From the NCBI RefSeq assembly GCF_000003815.2, contig NC_049989.1, positions 13,832,249 to 13,895,909 on the forward strand: a stretch of DNA of 63,661 nucleotides. The letters run 5' to 3'. Both the position numbers and the translations under genes were made by a program. Positions within the stretch are counted from its first letter, which is position 1. Each line of letters opens with the position of its first letter. The notes under the pieces were generated by a model, which ran no database searches, was not told the DNA's origin, and saw only the letters and a list, made by a program, of their open reading frames with translations. This stretch comes from Branchiostoma floridae (taxonomy: Eukaryota; Chordata; Leptocardii; Amphioxiformes; Branchiostomatidae). Shown here piece by piece: positions 49,101 to 59,200 of the stretch.

Positions 49101-50071
49101 CGTTTATGGGTAGAATTAATTTCAATCAAGGGAAAAGATCACAATTACACGCAAGTGCAGGGATCCACTTTTCTCTTTAATTAAGACTTTTGTTTAAAAA
49201 ATGCAGGTGAAACCTTAGATGAATGAGACAGTGCAAAGCCTAGTTTCTTTTTAGATTTGGCAAAAAAGTAAGATTTTGTCCTTGAAAGGTCCATGCTAAC
49301 ATGACGTCGTCAGGATCAAAATGGCGGCATTGTTGTGGTATTCGTCATGCTGTTCCGCCGTATAGAAATCTGATTTCAGGCTACTGTGTGGGGTGAGTTG
49401 TAATGACGTGAAATGTTCATAGACAAGACCATACGACACCCTGAATTTGTCTATATTTTTTCCTTATCTTCAATACAGCTTCTAATTAGTGGTTTCAAAG
49501 TAGTTCTCAAAACTTCCGAAAAACAATCAATTTGTTCACATGGCTTTTAATGAACCAGTTCATCTATTTTTTTTTGTTATTCATAAAGTAGAAATCGATT
49601 TTATGTTTGAATCAGATTGAAATACTGTTGTTATAAGAAATAGTTTGGTTTAATTGTCCATAGATTATTTATTGATAAATGGAGAGAGGATATATTTTCA
49701 TACAAAGACAGTCCTGTTTCATGTTGTACCCACTTCAATGAAGAACTTATATGTCTAAAATGACTTTCATCAACACAGTTCCAGAGCTGGTGAGTGGAAG
49801 TTTCCGAGTGGAAGCTACGACAGCCGACACCATACACGTGGCCTGGGAACCTGCCAGCGATGACGTCACACACTACACCATCGAAATCACACCTGCAGAC
49901 AGAAGCGCCCCCTGTCATCACAGACCGGTGAACTGCAGAAGTTTGACTTTCCATGATTTGAAGCCTGATACTGAGTATGATATATGCATTCAGCCTTCGA
50001 TTCAGGGAGTCAATGGAGAATGGACAAACATCACTGCAAAAACAGACACCGAAGAATGTACAAAACTCTAG
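43187..50071 (+). CDS. Death-domain protein with C-terminal fibronectin type III domain
   Basis: Eleven exons: 43187-43279, 43734-43776, 44168-44333, 44803-44942, 45243-45709, 46306-46410, 46719-46829, 47091-47261, 47716-47922, 48541-48712 and 49779-50071. All phases agree and give 655 residues. A 5' UTR acceptor precedes the ATG at 43140. Residues 1-432 are not assigned. The stretch around 290-430 (LVDDLSINVELPDGW, IHEICIQHEN, GRIYIRQGLSETLKI) faintly recalls the UPA domain next to Death domains in UNC5-like proteins, but this is weak. Residues about 462-556 form a Death domain: LWDKLDRPNLFGNDWRLFAE, KIGLDYQ, SPTELVLREWERG and ALVRILHDMGRPDII. Residues about 560-655 form one FN3 domain (TIHVAWEPASDDVTHYTIEI, LTFHDLKPDTEYDICI), ending in TDTEECTKL. 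No signal peptide or membrane helix is seen, so an intracellular adaptor role is likely (inference). A duplicate of the last exon lies at 34406-34632. Confidence 0.85.
43850..43950. repeat. Short GTCGTTTCGCCAC motif cluster
   Basis: About five spaced copies of a TTTCGCCAC-type motif lie in intron 2 of the Death-FN3 gene. Confidence 0.6.
45975..46195. mobile_element. Foldback element with GCGCATGCGC ends, second copy
   Basis: CGATTCTAACTACGCATGTG faces GGCGCATGCGCACTTGCAAG. The interior TGTCAAAGGTGAAAGCTCCT / CTTCACCCTTGACATATTTC pairs, as at 19605-19828. It sits in the intron between exons 45243-45709 and 46306-46410 of the Death-FN3 gene. Confidence 0.6.
48274..48486. mobile_element. MITE (TACTGTAAATGCAGAAAC ends)
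   Basis: TACTGTAAATGTACTTAAGT with TTCGCGG repeats on the left faces CCGCGAAAGTTTCTGCATTT on the right. It ends about 55 bases before exon 48541-48712 of the Death-FN3 gene. The right end alone recurs at 40055-40112. Confidence 0.65.
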
Positions 50072-50156
50072 TACTGAAAAATACCAGTTGCAAACAGAGA
50101 CACCTAATTCAATGGCACTAAAATCCTACGAGCCAACTTATTTTGAAAATGAATAA

Positions 50157-50497
50157 AGGGTTAATGTCCCGAATAAACCACCGAGTGAGCGTAGCGAACA
50201 AGATGGTTTATGAGGCGCTTATCGCACCTGACCAGGGATTATCTCACCATAAACACCAAGGATAAGGCGGGGCATTAACGTCATTATCATATAGTCTATC
50301 CAACTGACACAATTATTTCACACAACTTTCTTTATAACAAATAAACACTTTGATACATAATACATCCACTGTATAATATTGCGGTCCAAAAAGTGGTCGG
50401 TTATTCTGATAACTGAGCACTTTGGACGTTACGGCCTGATAACCCATAGGAAATGGAGGCCTCTGATTGGCCAACTCCATCTGGCTATATAATAATT
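50157..50497. mobile_element. Short element: partial hairpin plus ATTATCATATAG / CTATATAATAAT body
   Basis: A decayed TTAATG hairpin (50157-50277) precedes ATTATCATATAGTC and a body ending CTGGCTATATAATAAT at 50497. This is the same layout as 29164-29893. Confidence 0.5.
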
Positions 50498-50499
50498 AA

Positions 50500-51502
50500 G
50501 GGTTAATGACTCGCCCCGAGGTGAATATGGTGTCATAACGCCTGGTCCTTTGCTATAACCACCGAATAAAACCACCGAGTGAGCGAAGCGAACGAGGTGG
50601 TTTTATGAGGTGGTTATAGCAAAGGACCAGGCGTTATGACACCATATATACCGAGGAACAGGCGGGTCATTAACGCTATTATCATATTGCCTACCCAAAC
50701 TGACCCATTTAAGCGACAAATTCCTTTATAATACATACATCCTTTATTCAGTACATTCAATAAATACAGTTTGAAGGCTTTAAATAACAAAGTCGATTCA
50801 TACAACAAAGTTGTCCCTACAAAGCTTCACTCCCCAAACTGTTGACCTTTCCGTGCACTTCTCAACCCTGCCGTGCTCGAGTTTGTCCAGCTCGTTACTG
50901 TCCAGCGCCGAAAACCTTTGCCGGCTTTCCTGAGGCTGTGGCATTTCCTGTGCTTGCTGTGGCTGACAAGTCTGGAGAATTTCATTCATAACAAACTGAG
51001 ATAAGTCTTCTCCAAAGAACGGTAGGTTCTGGTCATCCATTTCGTGACGTTCAAAATGGCGGACCGCTGTGTCATTATCGTCTGCGGACCGTTTAACTTG
51101 AAAGCGCGGGGGGTGCAAATAATTTTATTTTCATTTTTCAGTTTAAATTGGACATATCTTGGAATAGATCTTATTGGTTGAAATATTATAGGTAATTTAA
51201 TGTTGTTTTAAGACAGCAAATGTTTTCTTTGAACAAAGAAACATGCACTACCGATGTTAATAGAGGGAGCCATCCCCCCTGCCATGCTTGTACTTATTCC
51301 CCTATCTTGGCAGATGGACGATTCCTGGATATCTCATTCTGATTGGCCAGCGTCATGTTTGTCTGTCCTCCTGATTGGTTTAAACTTTCAAAAGTTTTAT
51401 CACATATGTGATAATCAAAAATTTAATGCATGGCTGTTACGGCGTCATAACCAGCATGAAATGGGGCCTTCTGATTGGCCCACGTCCCCTGGCTATATGA
51501 TA
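50500..51502. mobile_element. Longer element of the ATTATCATATAGCC family with a coding remnant
   Basis: A hairpin (50500-50675, with GAGTGAGCGAAGCGAACGAG at its tip) leads into TATTATCATATTGCC, then a body with the minus-strand ORF 50798-51118. The right end is GGCTATATGATAAT at 51489-51502. It is the largest copy of the family in the window and interrupts the duplicated flank of the Death-FN3 gene. Confidence 0.55.
50798..51118 (-). pseudogene. ORF remnant inside the 50.5-51.5 kb element; possibly KIAA1958-like
   Basis: A 106-codon frame is open from MHPPRFQVKRSADDN to a stop. The tail RFSALDSNELDKLEHGRVEK then CTERSTVWGVKLCRD resembles the N-terminal stretch of KIAA1958/ZMYM-type proteins linked to tyrosine-recombinase (Crypton) transposons, where a run of Lys/Arg-Thr residues precedes a Trp-x-Val-x2-Phe/Leu motif. 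I am recalling this pattern, not matching it by search. No recombinase domain follows, so it would be an internal remnant. Confidence 0.4.
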
Positions 51503-51921
51503 ATGATCTTTAACGGCATTTTGTACTTTGTTACGTTTCCTATTGACCTTTGAAATGCCCAGTGACCGACATTGTACCACTACTGTTAATCAAACACTGT
51601 GTGTTTGAGATTACTGAGGTACCTTTTGTCAAGGGGTAATTTTCCACGGTTCAATATAAATGAATATAGCCATACAGCTAGTTTACAGGGTTACAAGGAA
51701 CATATATAATTATACGATTTAGACATACAGGAAGTAAATTATTAACTAAACTTGAAAACAATGGTGGATTGCTTTTCTAAAGATGTAGATGGACTTAATA
51801 AATATCATCATTGTACTGTAGTTACCTTGGTGTTTTTTATTGAATGATAAAGGTTATCATAGTTCTAGGAAAAACGATTCCACCGTGCACGATGTGATGA
51901 TTTCTAATTAGATGTAACGCT

Positions 51922-52095
51922 AGTTCACCTTTATCCGTTCTCTTTCAAAACAGCACATTTAGAGATATCAAGTCGACGGACGGTTGTTTCAAATTGTAAT
52001 ATTTTCAAAATATAGCAGTTTGAGTTCAAATTTCGTTGGCCTGCTTTTGAAAACAACGGATATAGGTTACCCCGCGGATAAAGATGAACTAGTGT
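51922..52095. mobile_element. Small foldback MITE (TTATCCGCGGGGTAACC family)
   Basis: CTAGTTCACCTTTATCCG and CGGATAAAGATGAACTAG form the ends, with the same TTAGAGATATCAAGTCGACG subterminal block as the copy at 5452-5670. Confidence 0.65.
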
Positions 52096-52794
52096 TAACT
52101 TTACCAGTCGGGTTTGCTTTGTGGGTGTTTGTGGCCTATTCTGCGTTTCTACGTCTGTCAGTTTTTTGTTTCTTTTGTTCCACCTCCTCGGATCAAGGAG
52201 CTTTTATCTGATAAAAGATCGGATCGTCCAAAAACAAAACAAAAAGAAACGAAGGTGGAAACACTAAAATGACCACAAGAGATCTATAAAACAAGCACAA
52301 CCGATACACATCTGCTCGGAGACAAGTGCGACCGTGTGTGAAAGTGGGCTGTATTACCTTTAATTTCTTATATCCCAGAAGCGGATCGAGGATAATAAGA
52401 TAACCTATTCAATTATTTGTGTACTGTGATAAAAGGTGACGTTATTGTATATTTGGGCTCCAAAATACGTCCTTGTATATTGAAGTATTAAATTGCAAGG
52501 TACGTTAATTTACGATTTGCTCAGTGTATCATATTTTGTGTCCATTGACCCATTACTTTGTAAGGTTCCTCCAATGATTTTATTTGTGTCGGTACCGGTT
52601 CCACGCGGGTATTTTGAAATGCGACACTGGGCGTAGTGCGTTACAGAACAGTGGAGTTTCAGACATAGTTTAACACCGAGTCAGAAGGCCTCCGGCGTTA
52701 GGTAGTAACAAGGAGCTTAAAAAAAGGTGATTTTTAACCTCCTTGGTAGTATCGATAAATCACCACTCTAGCTACATTTTGCTGCTTACAAAAT

Positions 52795-52885
52795 ACAAGC
52801 ACACACATACAGACACACACACAAAAACACGCACACACACACGCCGCGAGCACGCGCACGCGCACACACACACATACATACAAAC
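52795..52885. repeat. CA-rich microsatellite
   Basis: CACACATACAGACACACACA-type tract preceded by TACAAAATACAAGCA. The same context lies at 36155-36240 and marks the duplicated segment. Confidence 0.85.
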
Positions 52886-53019
52886 GTTCAAAGTAAAAGA
52901 GGAAGACGTGAAAGAACCGAGAATAAAGAATATTTTGTTTGATATAACGTTAATGTTACTTTGTTCTGTGTGTTTGGCCAACCTTACTGACCACTCAGAT
53001 TTCATAATTCTGAAGGCTA

Positions 53020-53270
53020 CCACACAAATTTCACTTCAAACTAGAACTCCCAAACTACTAGTAGTTTCACTACAGATCTACAACTTTAGCCAAGGCTAAC
53101 GTTACCTCGCTAGTTTCAATTCTACAAGTACGGTCAAGGCTACCAAACAACATATGTTGACATTTTTTCGTCATGAGGAGAAAATGTTATGATATCTTTT
53201 AATCAGCCGAAAATTAATGAGCGTGCTGGTGGTGCAATCCATAGAATTTACTTGCTGTGGATTCACACTA
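53020..53270. repeat. Diverged fragment of the GGATGACATC MITE family
   Basis: Contains TTCAATTCTACAAGTACGGT and ends with CCATAGAATTTACTTGCTGT, like the right end at 13170-13195. Confidence 0.4.
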
Positions 53271-53963
53271 AGAAAATAAAATAAAATAAACTCAAACCCC
53301 ATGGAACAGCATGTATGTTTTACATTTTACAGACCCTTGGCCTTATGCTACATGTCTACAAACTTTTATATAGTATCACTTTAACTTATTAATTCTAGAA
53401 GTCTACAGCCGTCTATTCCTAGCTTGTCCAGCTAACTGTTTGAAGGTTGAGTGTTCGCAATCCATCAGCAAGGAACCTTCAGGCGGGTTTCCTCCTCCGC
53501 ACACATATAGGCCTTCAGGGTACGTCTGACAAGTCTGGACATCTGAGTTCATTCTCATGTTCTGTTGATGTCAGTGCGGTTCTAAATTCTCTAGGACGAC
53601 ACCATGGCAACAAGGTGTTCCAGAATAGTCCATAATTTTGGCAGGTAAAGGCAGTGTATTTTTGTAAGTTGTTTTCAAAGAGTTTCTTTTATGCGATACA
53701 TGGAAACTGTCAAAGATGCTTACTTCATCAGTACCAACATCGTCTCAAGCGTTTCAAGTTAACCGCCTTTCCCTGTCGATTGATAATTCCGTGTACAAAA
53801 CTTACAGCACCCCTTCTTTACCAGTGATGGAATGGCTGTTTCGAATGTATCAACCGTTGACTTTCAAATCTCGCACTTGTGGCTTTGACACCGTAGAGGA
53901 AGGTTCTACCCTTTTCTCTCCGAGTTCGAATCGCATTCTGAAAACGCTTGAAAGCACTTCGAC

Positions 53964-54650
53964 ATGGGTTCTTTCTCACCGATGTTTTCTTCGCTGTACG
54001 CCGCTGGACCTCTCACAGCTGAGCAGTGCGCCTGGGAAGTTATGAGACCTTTCCGGGTCTTCGGCCCCGCCTGGATGCGGAACGCCGGCCGCCCCGTCAG
54101 GCAGGAGCTCCCCGACCACGTCCGCTTCTGTGAAGACTGTGGACGGCCTCACGACGACGTCGAGACCACCTGGCGGGTCTCAGGAGGAACTGCAGGAGGG
54201 TACCTGGCGCTGCTGCCTCCTCAGGGCCCCGCCTGTGACACCTGTGGCCGCCGTACTGGCGTGACCTGTACCATACGGCTCGTACGGTGGGGACAGGGAT
54301 GGCGAGTCGTCGAGTGGCACCGCTTCGACTTCCTCCTCATGGGCACTGACATCTGGGGGACGCTGGACGAGTCACCCGTCTCCTTTCTGGTGGAGGACCA
54401 CTGGGAGGACGACACCTACCGAGCTGGCGACGAAGTCCATTTCCCCTACTTGGTAGGGCTGTTCCAGACCCTTCGAGAGGGAGCGCCTTCTGAGATCGTG
54501 GCCGCCAATGACGACATCCTCGCCTGGATCAGCAACGAGGAGTACACGGTCGGTGTTGAGATGGACGACGAGCTGTTGGACGTGGAAGAGGACCACTCGA
54601 CGCCTTGGGTGGTGGAGTTGGAGGACCTCTTCATGCAGCATCCACAGTAA
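53964..54650 (+). CDS. Intronless 228-residue ORF with paired CxxC motifs; unrecognised
   Basis: A single uninterrupted, GC-rich and codon-like reading frame from ATG at 53964 to a stop at 54650. It stands out from AT-rich flanks. The product is acidic towards the C-terminus (DDELLDVEEDHSTPWVVELE) and rich in Trp. Two cysteine pairs, FCEDCGRP (~residue 54) and CDTCGRR (~residue 92), are spaced like a zinc ribbon or treble-clef site. A hydrophobic core follows (VVEWHRFDFLLMGTDIWG). No signal peptide is obvious. An internal Met at MRPFRVF is an alternative start. I do not recognise the family. It may be a single-exon gene, a retrocopy, or a terminal exon whose upstream exons I cannot see. The long high-GC frame makes a chance ORF unlikely. 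Confidence 0.6.
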   Translation: MGSFSPMFSSLYAAGPLTAEQCAWEVMRPFRVFGPAWMRNAGRPVRQELPDHVRFCEDCGRPHDDVETTWRVSGGTAGGYLALLPPQGPACDTCGRRTGVTCTIRLVRWGQGWRVVEWHRFDFLLMGTDIWGTLDESPVSFLVEDHWEDDTYRAGDEVHFPYLVGLFQTLREGAPSEIVAANDDILAWISNEEYTVGVEMDDELLDVEEDHSTPWVVELEDLFMQHPQ

Positions 54651-56227
54651 GGCAGACACCAACACTGTTTTACCCGACTGTGACAGTCACTATTACATGA
54701 TGACTCATATCGTCCAAAAGACACTTGTGACTCTAAATCGTACATCACAAGACTTATCACGGAAATACGGAAAGTACGGACAGTATGGTTTCATCATGAC
54801 GAGATTAGAACGTTGACAACATTTGAAACCTAACGGAAGATGGATTGAAGATAATCTGTGTGATTCAGGAGTTGGGGGTGGCGCTAGGTTGACGCTAAGG
54901 ACTGTATCCCTCCATCTTGGCATATTTTTCAAATGCTTCATTCTTCGACGTTTCTTTTCGGTCTGATATAGTTTTCCCTTTCGACTATGACACGCCACCG
55001 ACAAAATAGACAGACGCGAAGTTGACGTACGCGTAGTGAAAAAAATTATTAACGTCCGATTAACAATTAATTTTTTTTCAACTGACCAGGATTTCATAAT
55101 GCTAAACGTTTCTTTTTCAACTGGTCTTTTGTTGTTACTATATAACACGTATTGTGTTCAGTAAGTTTAAAGCGTTTTTTTTTATCCTGTTCCGCTGACC
55201 GAACGTTGAATCGTAATGTAGTTCACTCACTAAGTCTAAGGCGCCTGCTAAGAGTCTCCTTGAAATTTCAACGCGTGTCAAAATTTAAGAGATGTGCAAA
55301 AAAATGTGTTTGCACGAAAGTTGGCATGGAATTATGATGTGTGTGTGGTTTGGAAACTTTTGATGAGCACAAAAATTACGCGCATTCTGTGGCCTGAATT
55401 GCTATACAACGTGGAAAAAATCTCAACAAATAGTCGAGTTTATATCACAAAATTATTCGTCAAAGAACGTAGTACGTTTCTCTTCAGGCCCGTTTGGCTC
55501 GTGAGAAAAAAAATGCAAATTTCCCCCGGCAAATGGAGACCACCTTGCCGTGGTGCCGGGGCCCAGGTGCCGGGACGGTTAGCGTGTGTTTGCAGGTTCT
55601 CTTCGCGGTGTTGGGAGATGTGAGGCCGATGACATGAGGTGAGCGCCACCGCTAGATTTGTTCACCTTAATCGGAATTCAGGAAACGTCGCAGGTGAGCT
55701 AGTTACAGGTGTTAAGGCGCGAGGCTGGACTTAAACAACGGTTTGGACAATCATTTGTGAGTTGAACGTGTAGCCAACTATTTTACCTTCGCCAATAAGT
55801 TTATAGAAGGAAAGAAATGCTCGAATACGGATTTCCAAGCGGTTTTGTGGTTACTGGGCGCTATGGCTGGCTAGGGACAATAACCTATATCATAACTCTT
55901 TAACTTGGCCAATAAAAAATCGCATTTACTTGGGACATCATATTGTGCACTAAGGGGATGAAGACAATAGAATGGCTTTTCAAACGAGTGTGATTGAAAC
56001 CAGTAACCACAATTTTTCAATTATAGAATTCATGATGTATCTAAAATTATAATCATCGCGATGTATTTTATGTCAACTTGGCTTAGTTTGCAAAGACTTC
56101 ATCGTTAGTGTTACCCCTTGTGTGAAGTGGTATCGTCTATCCAACATGGCTCCAAAGTGACTGAAAACTCGTGCAACTCCGTATTAAATCGTTCAGATTT
56201 AATTATTTCCGCCATGACATTTAGCTC
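54651..56227. other. Intergenic between the 228-residue ORF and OGFOD2
   Basis: AT-rich with a short GC-rich island at 55520-55640 (GGAGACCACCTTGCCGTGGT). The island looks like a dispersed repeat fragment, but I cannot class it. Confidence 0.4.
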
Positions 56228-56281
56228 ATGACCTGGTACCGCTTATTTCGAGTAACAAGACAACTACAGACCGTACGAACG

Positions 56282-59200
56282 ATGACCCTGCCGCCGAGGA
56301 AAGCCGAAAACATGGACCGGGAAGTAACGCTGCCGACTTCCGGGTCAGCAGACGACGGCGAGTTTTACGTCTGCAGTTGTTTCTTTACCAATAATTTCTA
56401 CCTGAAGGACTACAACGTGCACGTGATGTACAGGGATGACGTGCAGTTTGGAGAGGAGTACAAGCAGGTTTGGCTTGACGTTAACGTTTTCTCCATGTAA
56501 TATAACAACAGTATGTACAACGTTTTTATGTGTTTACAGCGAAAGAACGCCCCCCCTCACCCGTGTACGTGCGATTGTGTAACGACTAGACCAGATCGAC
56601 TTTGATAGCTGACAATAATTACGTTGTATCACTTTCAAAATCAATCCTTCACTGTTGTGATGTTTTTGAGAAGTATCAGAGCAGTGTACAAAAGCTTGTT
56701 GATTAGATCTTTACTTTGTGAAAAGAAAGAACATATAAAAACTCTTAACAATGTCTTTAAGTTATTGTTACATTGGTTTGTAAACCATTCAAAATCAAAT
56801 GTTGCAGGTAATGAAGAAATATGGATGCGGTACAGATGAACAGTGGAACCAAGTCCTTGCACAGGTGACTATTATGCACCAGTTTTATACTTGTGTCCAA
56901 GCATGCTCAGAGCTTGTATTAAAGGCCACATATTTGGCAAAGACAGATTTACCACACAAACGATTAACCAGAACTCAGTTTTGCACACTGTATATGTGTG
57001 TGTGTGTGTGCATGAGTATGTGTGTTTGTGTGTGTGTGAGTGTGTTTGTGTTTGCTTGAGTGTGTGTGTGTGCTTTAGTGTGTGTGTGTGTGTGAGTGTG
57101 TGTGTGCGTGAGTGTTTTTGTGTGTGTGTGTGCTTGAGTGTGTGTGTGTGTGTATCTGCTTGAGTGTGTGTGTGCGTGTTTGTGTGTGTGTGTGTGTGTG
57201 TGTGAGTGTGTTTGTGTCTGTGTGTGTGTGCGTGAGTGTTTGTGTGTGTGTGTTTTCTTATGTGTGTGTGTGTGTGTGTGTGCGCTCTTGTGTGTGAGTG
57301 TGTGTGTGTGCATGTGTGTGGACTTGGCAAATTTGGGCCTTCTAGCAGCTATCCCTGGTACTGCAGCAGAACTTCCATCTTATGTTTTGTCCTTAACTTG
57401 CTAATATCATCTCGATGTTTTGGTGGCAGACAGCATTTGATGTCAGTAAAAAGTAATTGTTTGTACATTGAATGCCCCTTTTCTAACTATAGGTAAAGAG
57501 TGAGTTAGAGAGAAGACAGAACTTGTTTCAGCAGTCTCTGGAGAGAAGCAGGCAGATCAGAACACAGTACAGACCACTTCATCCTCAAGTGTACACATTA
57601 CAGGTAGGTGGCTCCCAGTATAAGGTCTGCAATAAATGGAAAAGAATGTAAAGAAAAGAAGAGCTGAAATACCAAGAAAACATATCACTATATTATCAGT
57701 CCATAACTGCAAATGTCATTCAGCACCAAGGAAAGATACCACTTGTATTGTATACAATTGTAGATATTTTTCAGCACCCATTTTACAACTAGGGGGAAGT
57801 ACCATTTACAGCTGTAAGGACAGATATCAAGGACAGATATCACTTTACATTTCATTATCATGAATGTCATTCAGCACCAAGGACAGATATCATTTTGCAA
57901 TTGTCAATGTCATTTAGTGCCAAGGAAATATGTCATCTACAACTGTGAATGTCATTCAGCAACAAGGGCAGGTATCATTTTGCAATTGTTAATGTCATTC
58001 ATTGCCAAGGAAAGACGTCATTTACAACTGTGAATGACATTCAGTACCAAGGAAAGACGTCATTTACAACTGTGAATGACATTCAGTACCAAGGAAAGAT
58101 ATCATTCTACAATTGTGTATGTCTTTCAGCACCAACAAGAGACATAGTTTTACATTTGTGAAATGTAATTCAGCACCAATGAAATGAATTATTTCACAAC
58201 AGCTGTAAATGTCATTCAGCACCAAGGACAGATATCATAATACAATTGTGAATATAATTCAGCTCCAAGGGCAGGTGAATCACTGTGAATGAATGTGAAT
58301 GTCATTTAGCATCAGGAACATTTATTGTGGTAAAAGTTTGCCTTCCAGAAATTTACATTGGAGCATTTAAAGTATGTGTGCTTTTTTATTTTATTTCATT
58401 GGACTTTTTTGTGTTTTCAACATTCAGGAATCCTTCTTTGCACCAGAGTTCCTGGAGTTTGTCGAACTGTCCAGAAGAAGTAACACTACTCCAGAAGATG
58501 TTATGAAATTTGTTACCTCGCAGCCAGGTCAGTAGGTCAGATTCTGTATACTTTTGCACTAGTTTATTGCTTCGTACAGATTCAAACCATGTTCTTCTCT
58601 GAATAGCAATTGTGTGACTGCTAGAGATGTGTATGAGAAGATAGTCCAAAACATGATATTGTATCCACATTTGCTCCCGCCACTTTTCATGATACATGTG
58701 TAGGGCTCAAAATACCACCTGCATATGCAGGTTAGTGTTATTAGCAGTGCATTGACTGTTACCACTTACAGAATATGAAATAATAGCAGTGATTCCTGAA
58801 CAATTTTAGATTGATCCATACTTCCTAACTTCAGAGTAGTGCAGGTAAAATTTGTCTGGTGCAGGTAATTTTTCATGTTGCCTGCACCAGTGCAGGTATG
58901 CAGAAAAAAGTATTTCGAGCCCTGATTTGTATTACTGAATTTAGAAAAGCTCAAGGACAAAAGCAGCAATATTCACACAATTGTACTTACAAGTATGTCT
59001 ATAGTGTTTAAGGTGTTCTAAGTTGTAACTGTCTTTAGTAATAAAATTGGCACATCTAAAAATTATTGACTTCATGCCTTTAAAGGTATACTACGTAATA
59101 TTTTTGAATCACCACCCAGAACTAGTCCCTCCTGGCTGTAAACAACATCTTCCAGGCCTCCAGTAGGCACCCTACAGGGTGGGGGTAATCAGTGCATGGG

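Noticed and set aside
55520-55640. GC-rich island with GGAGACCACCTTGCCGTGGT as a possible RNA gene or promoter
   Set aside because: Does not fold or match as a tRNA, rRNA or snRNA that I know. More likely a repeat fragment, but left unclassified.
56872-57330. His/Thr-rich minus-strand frames of up to 152 residues
   Set aside because: They are the complement of the OGFOD2 intronic TG tract and have no codon signal.
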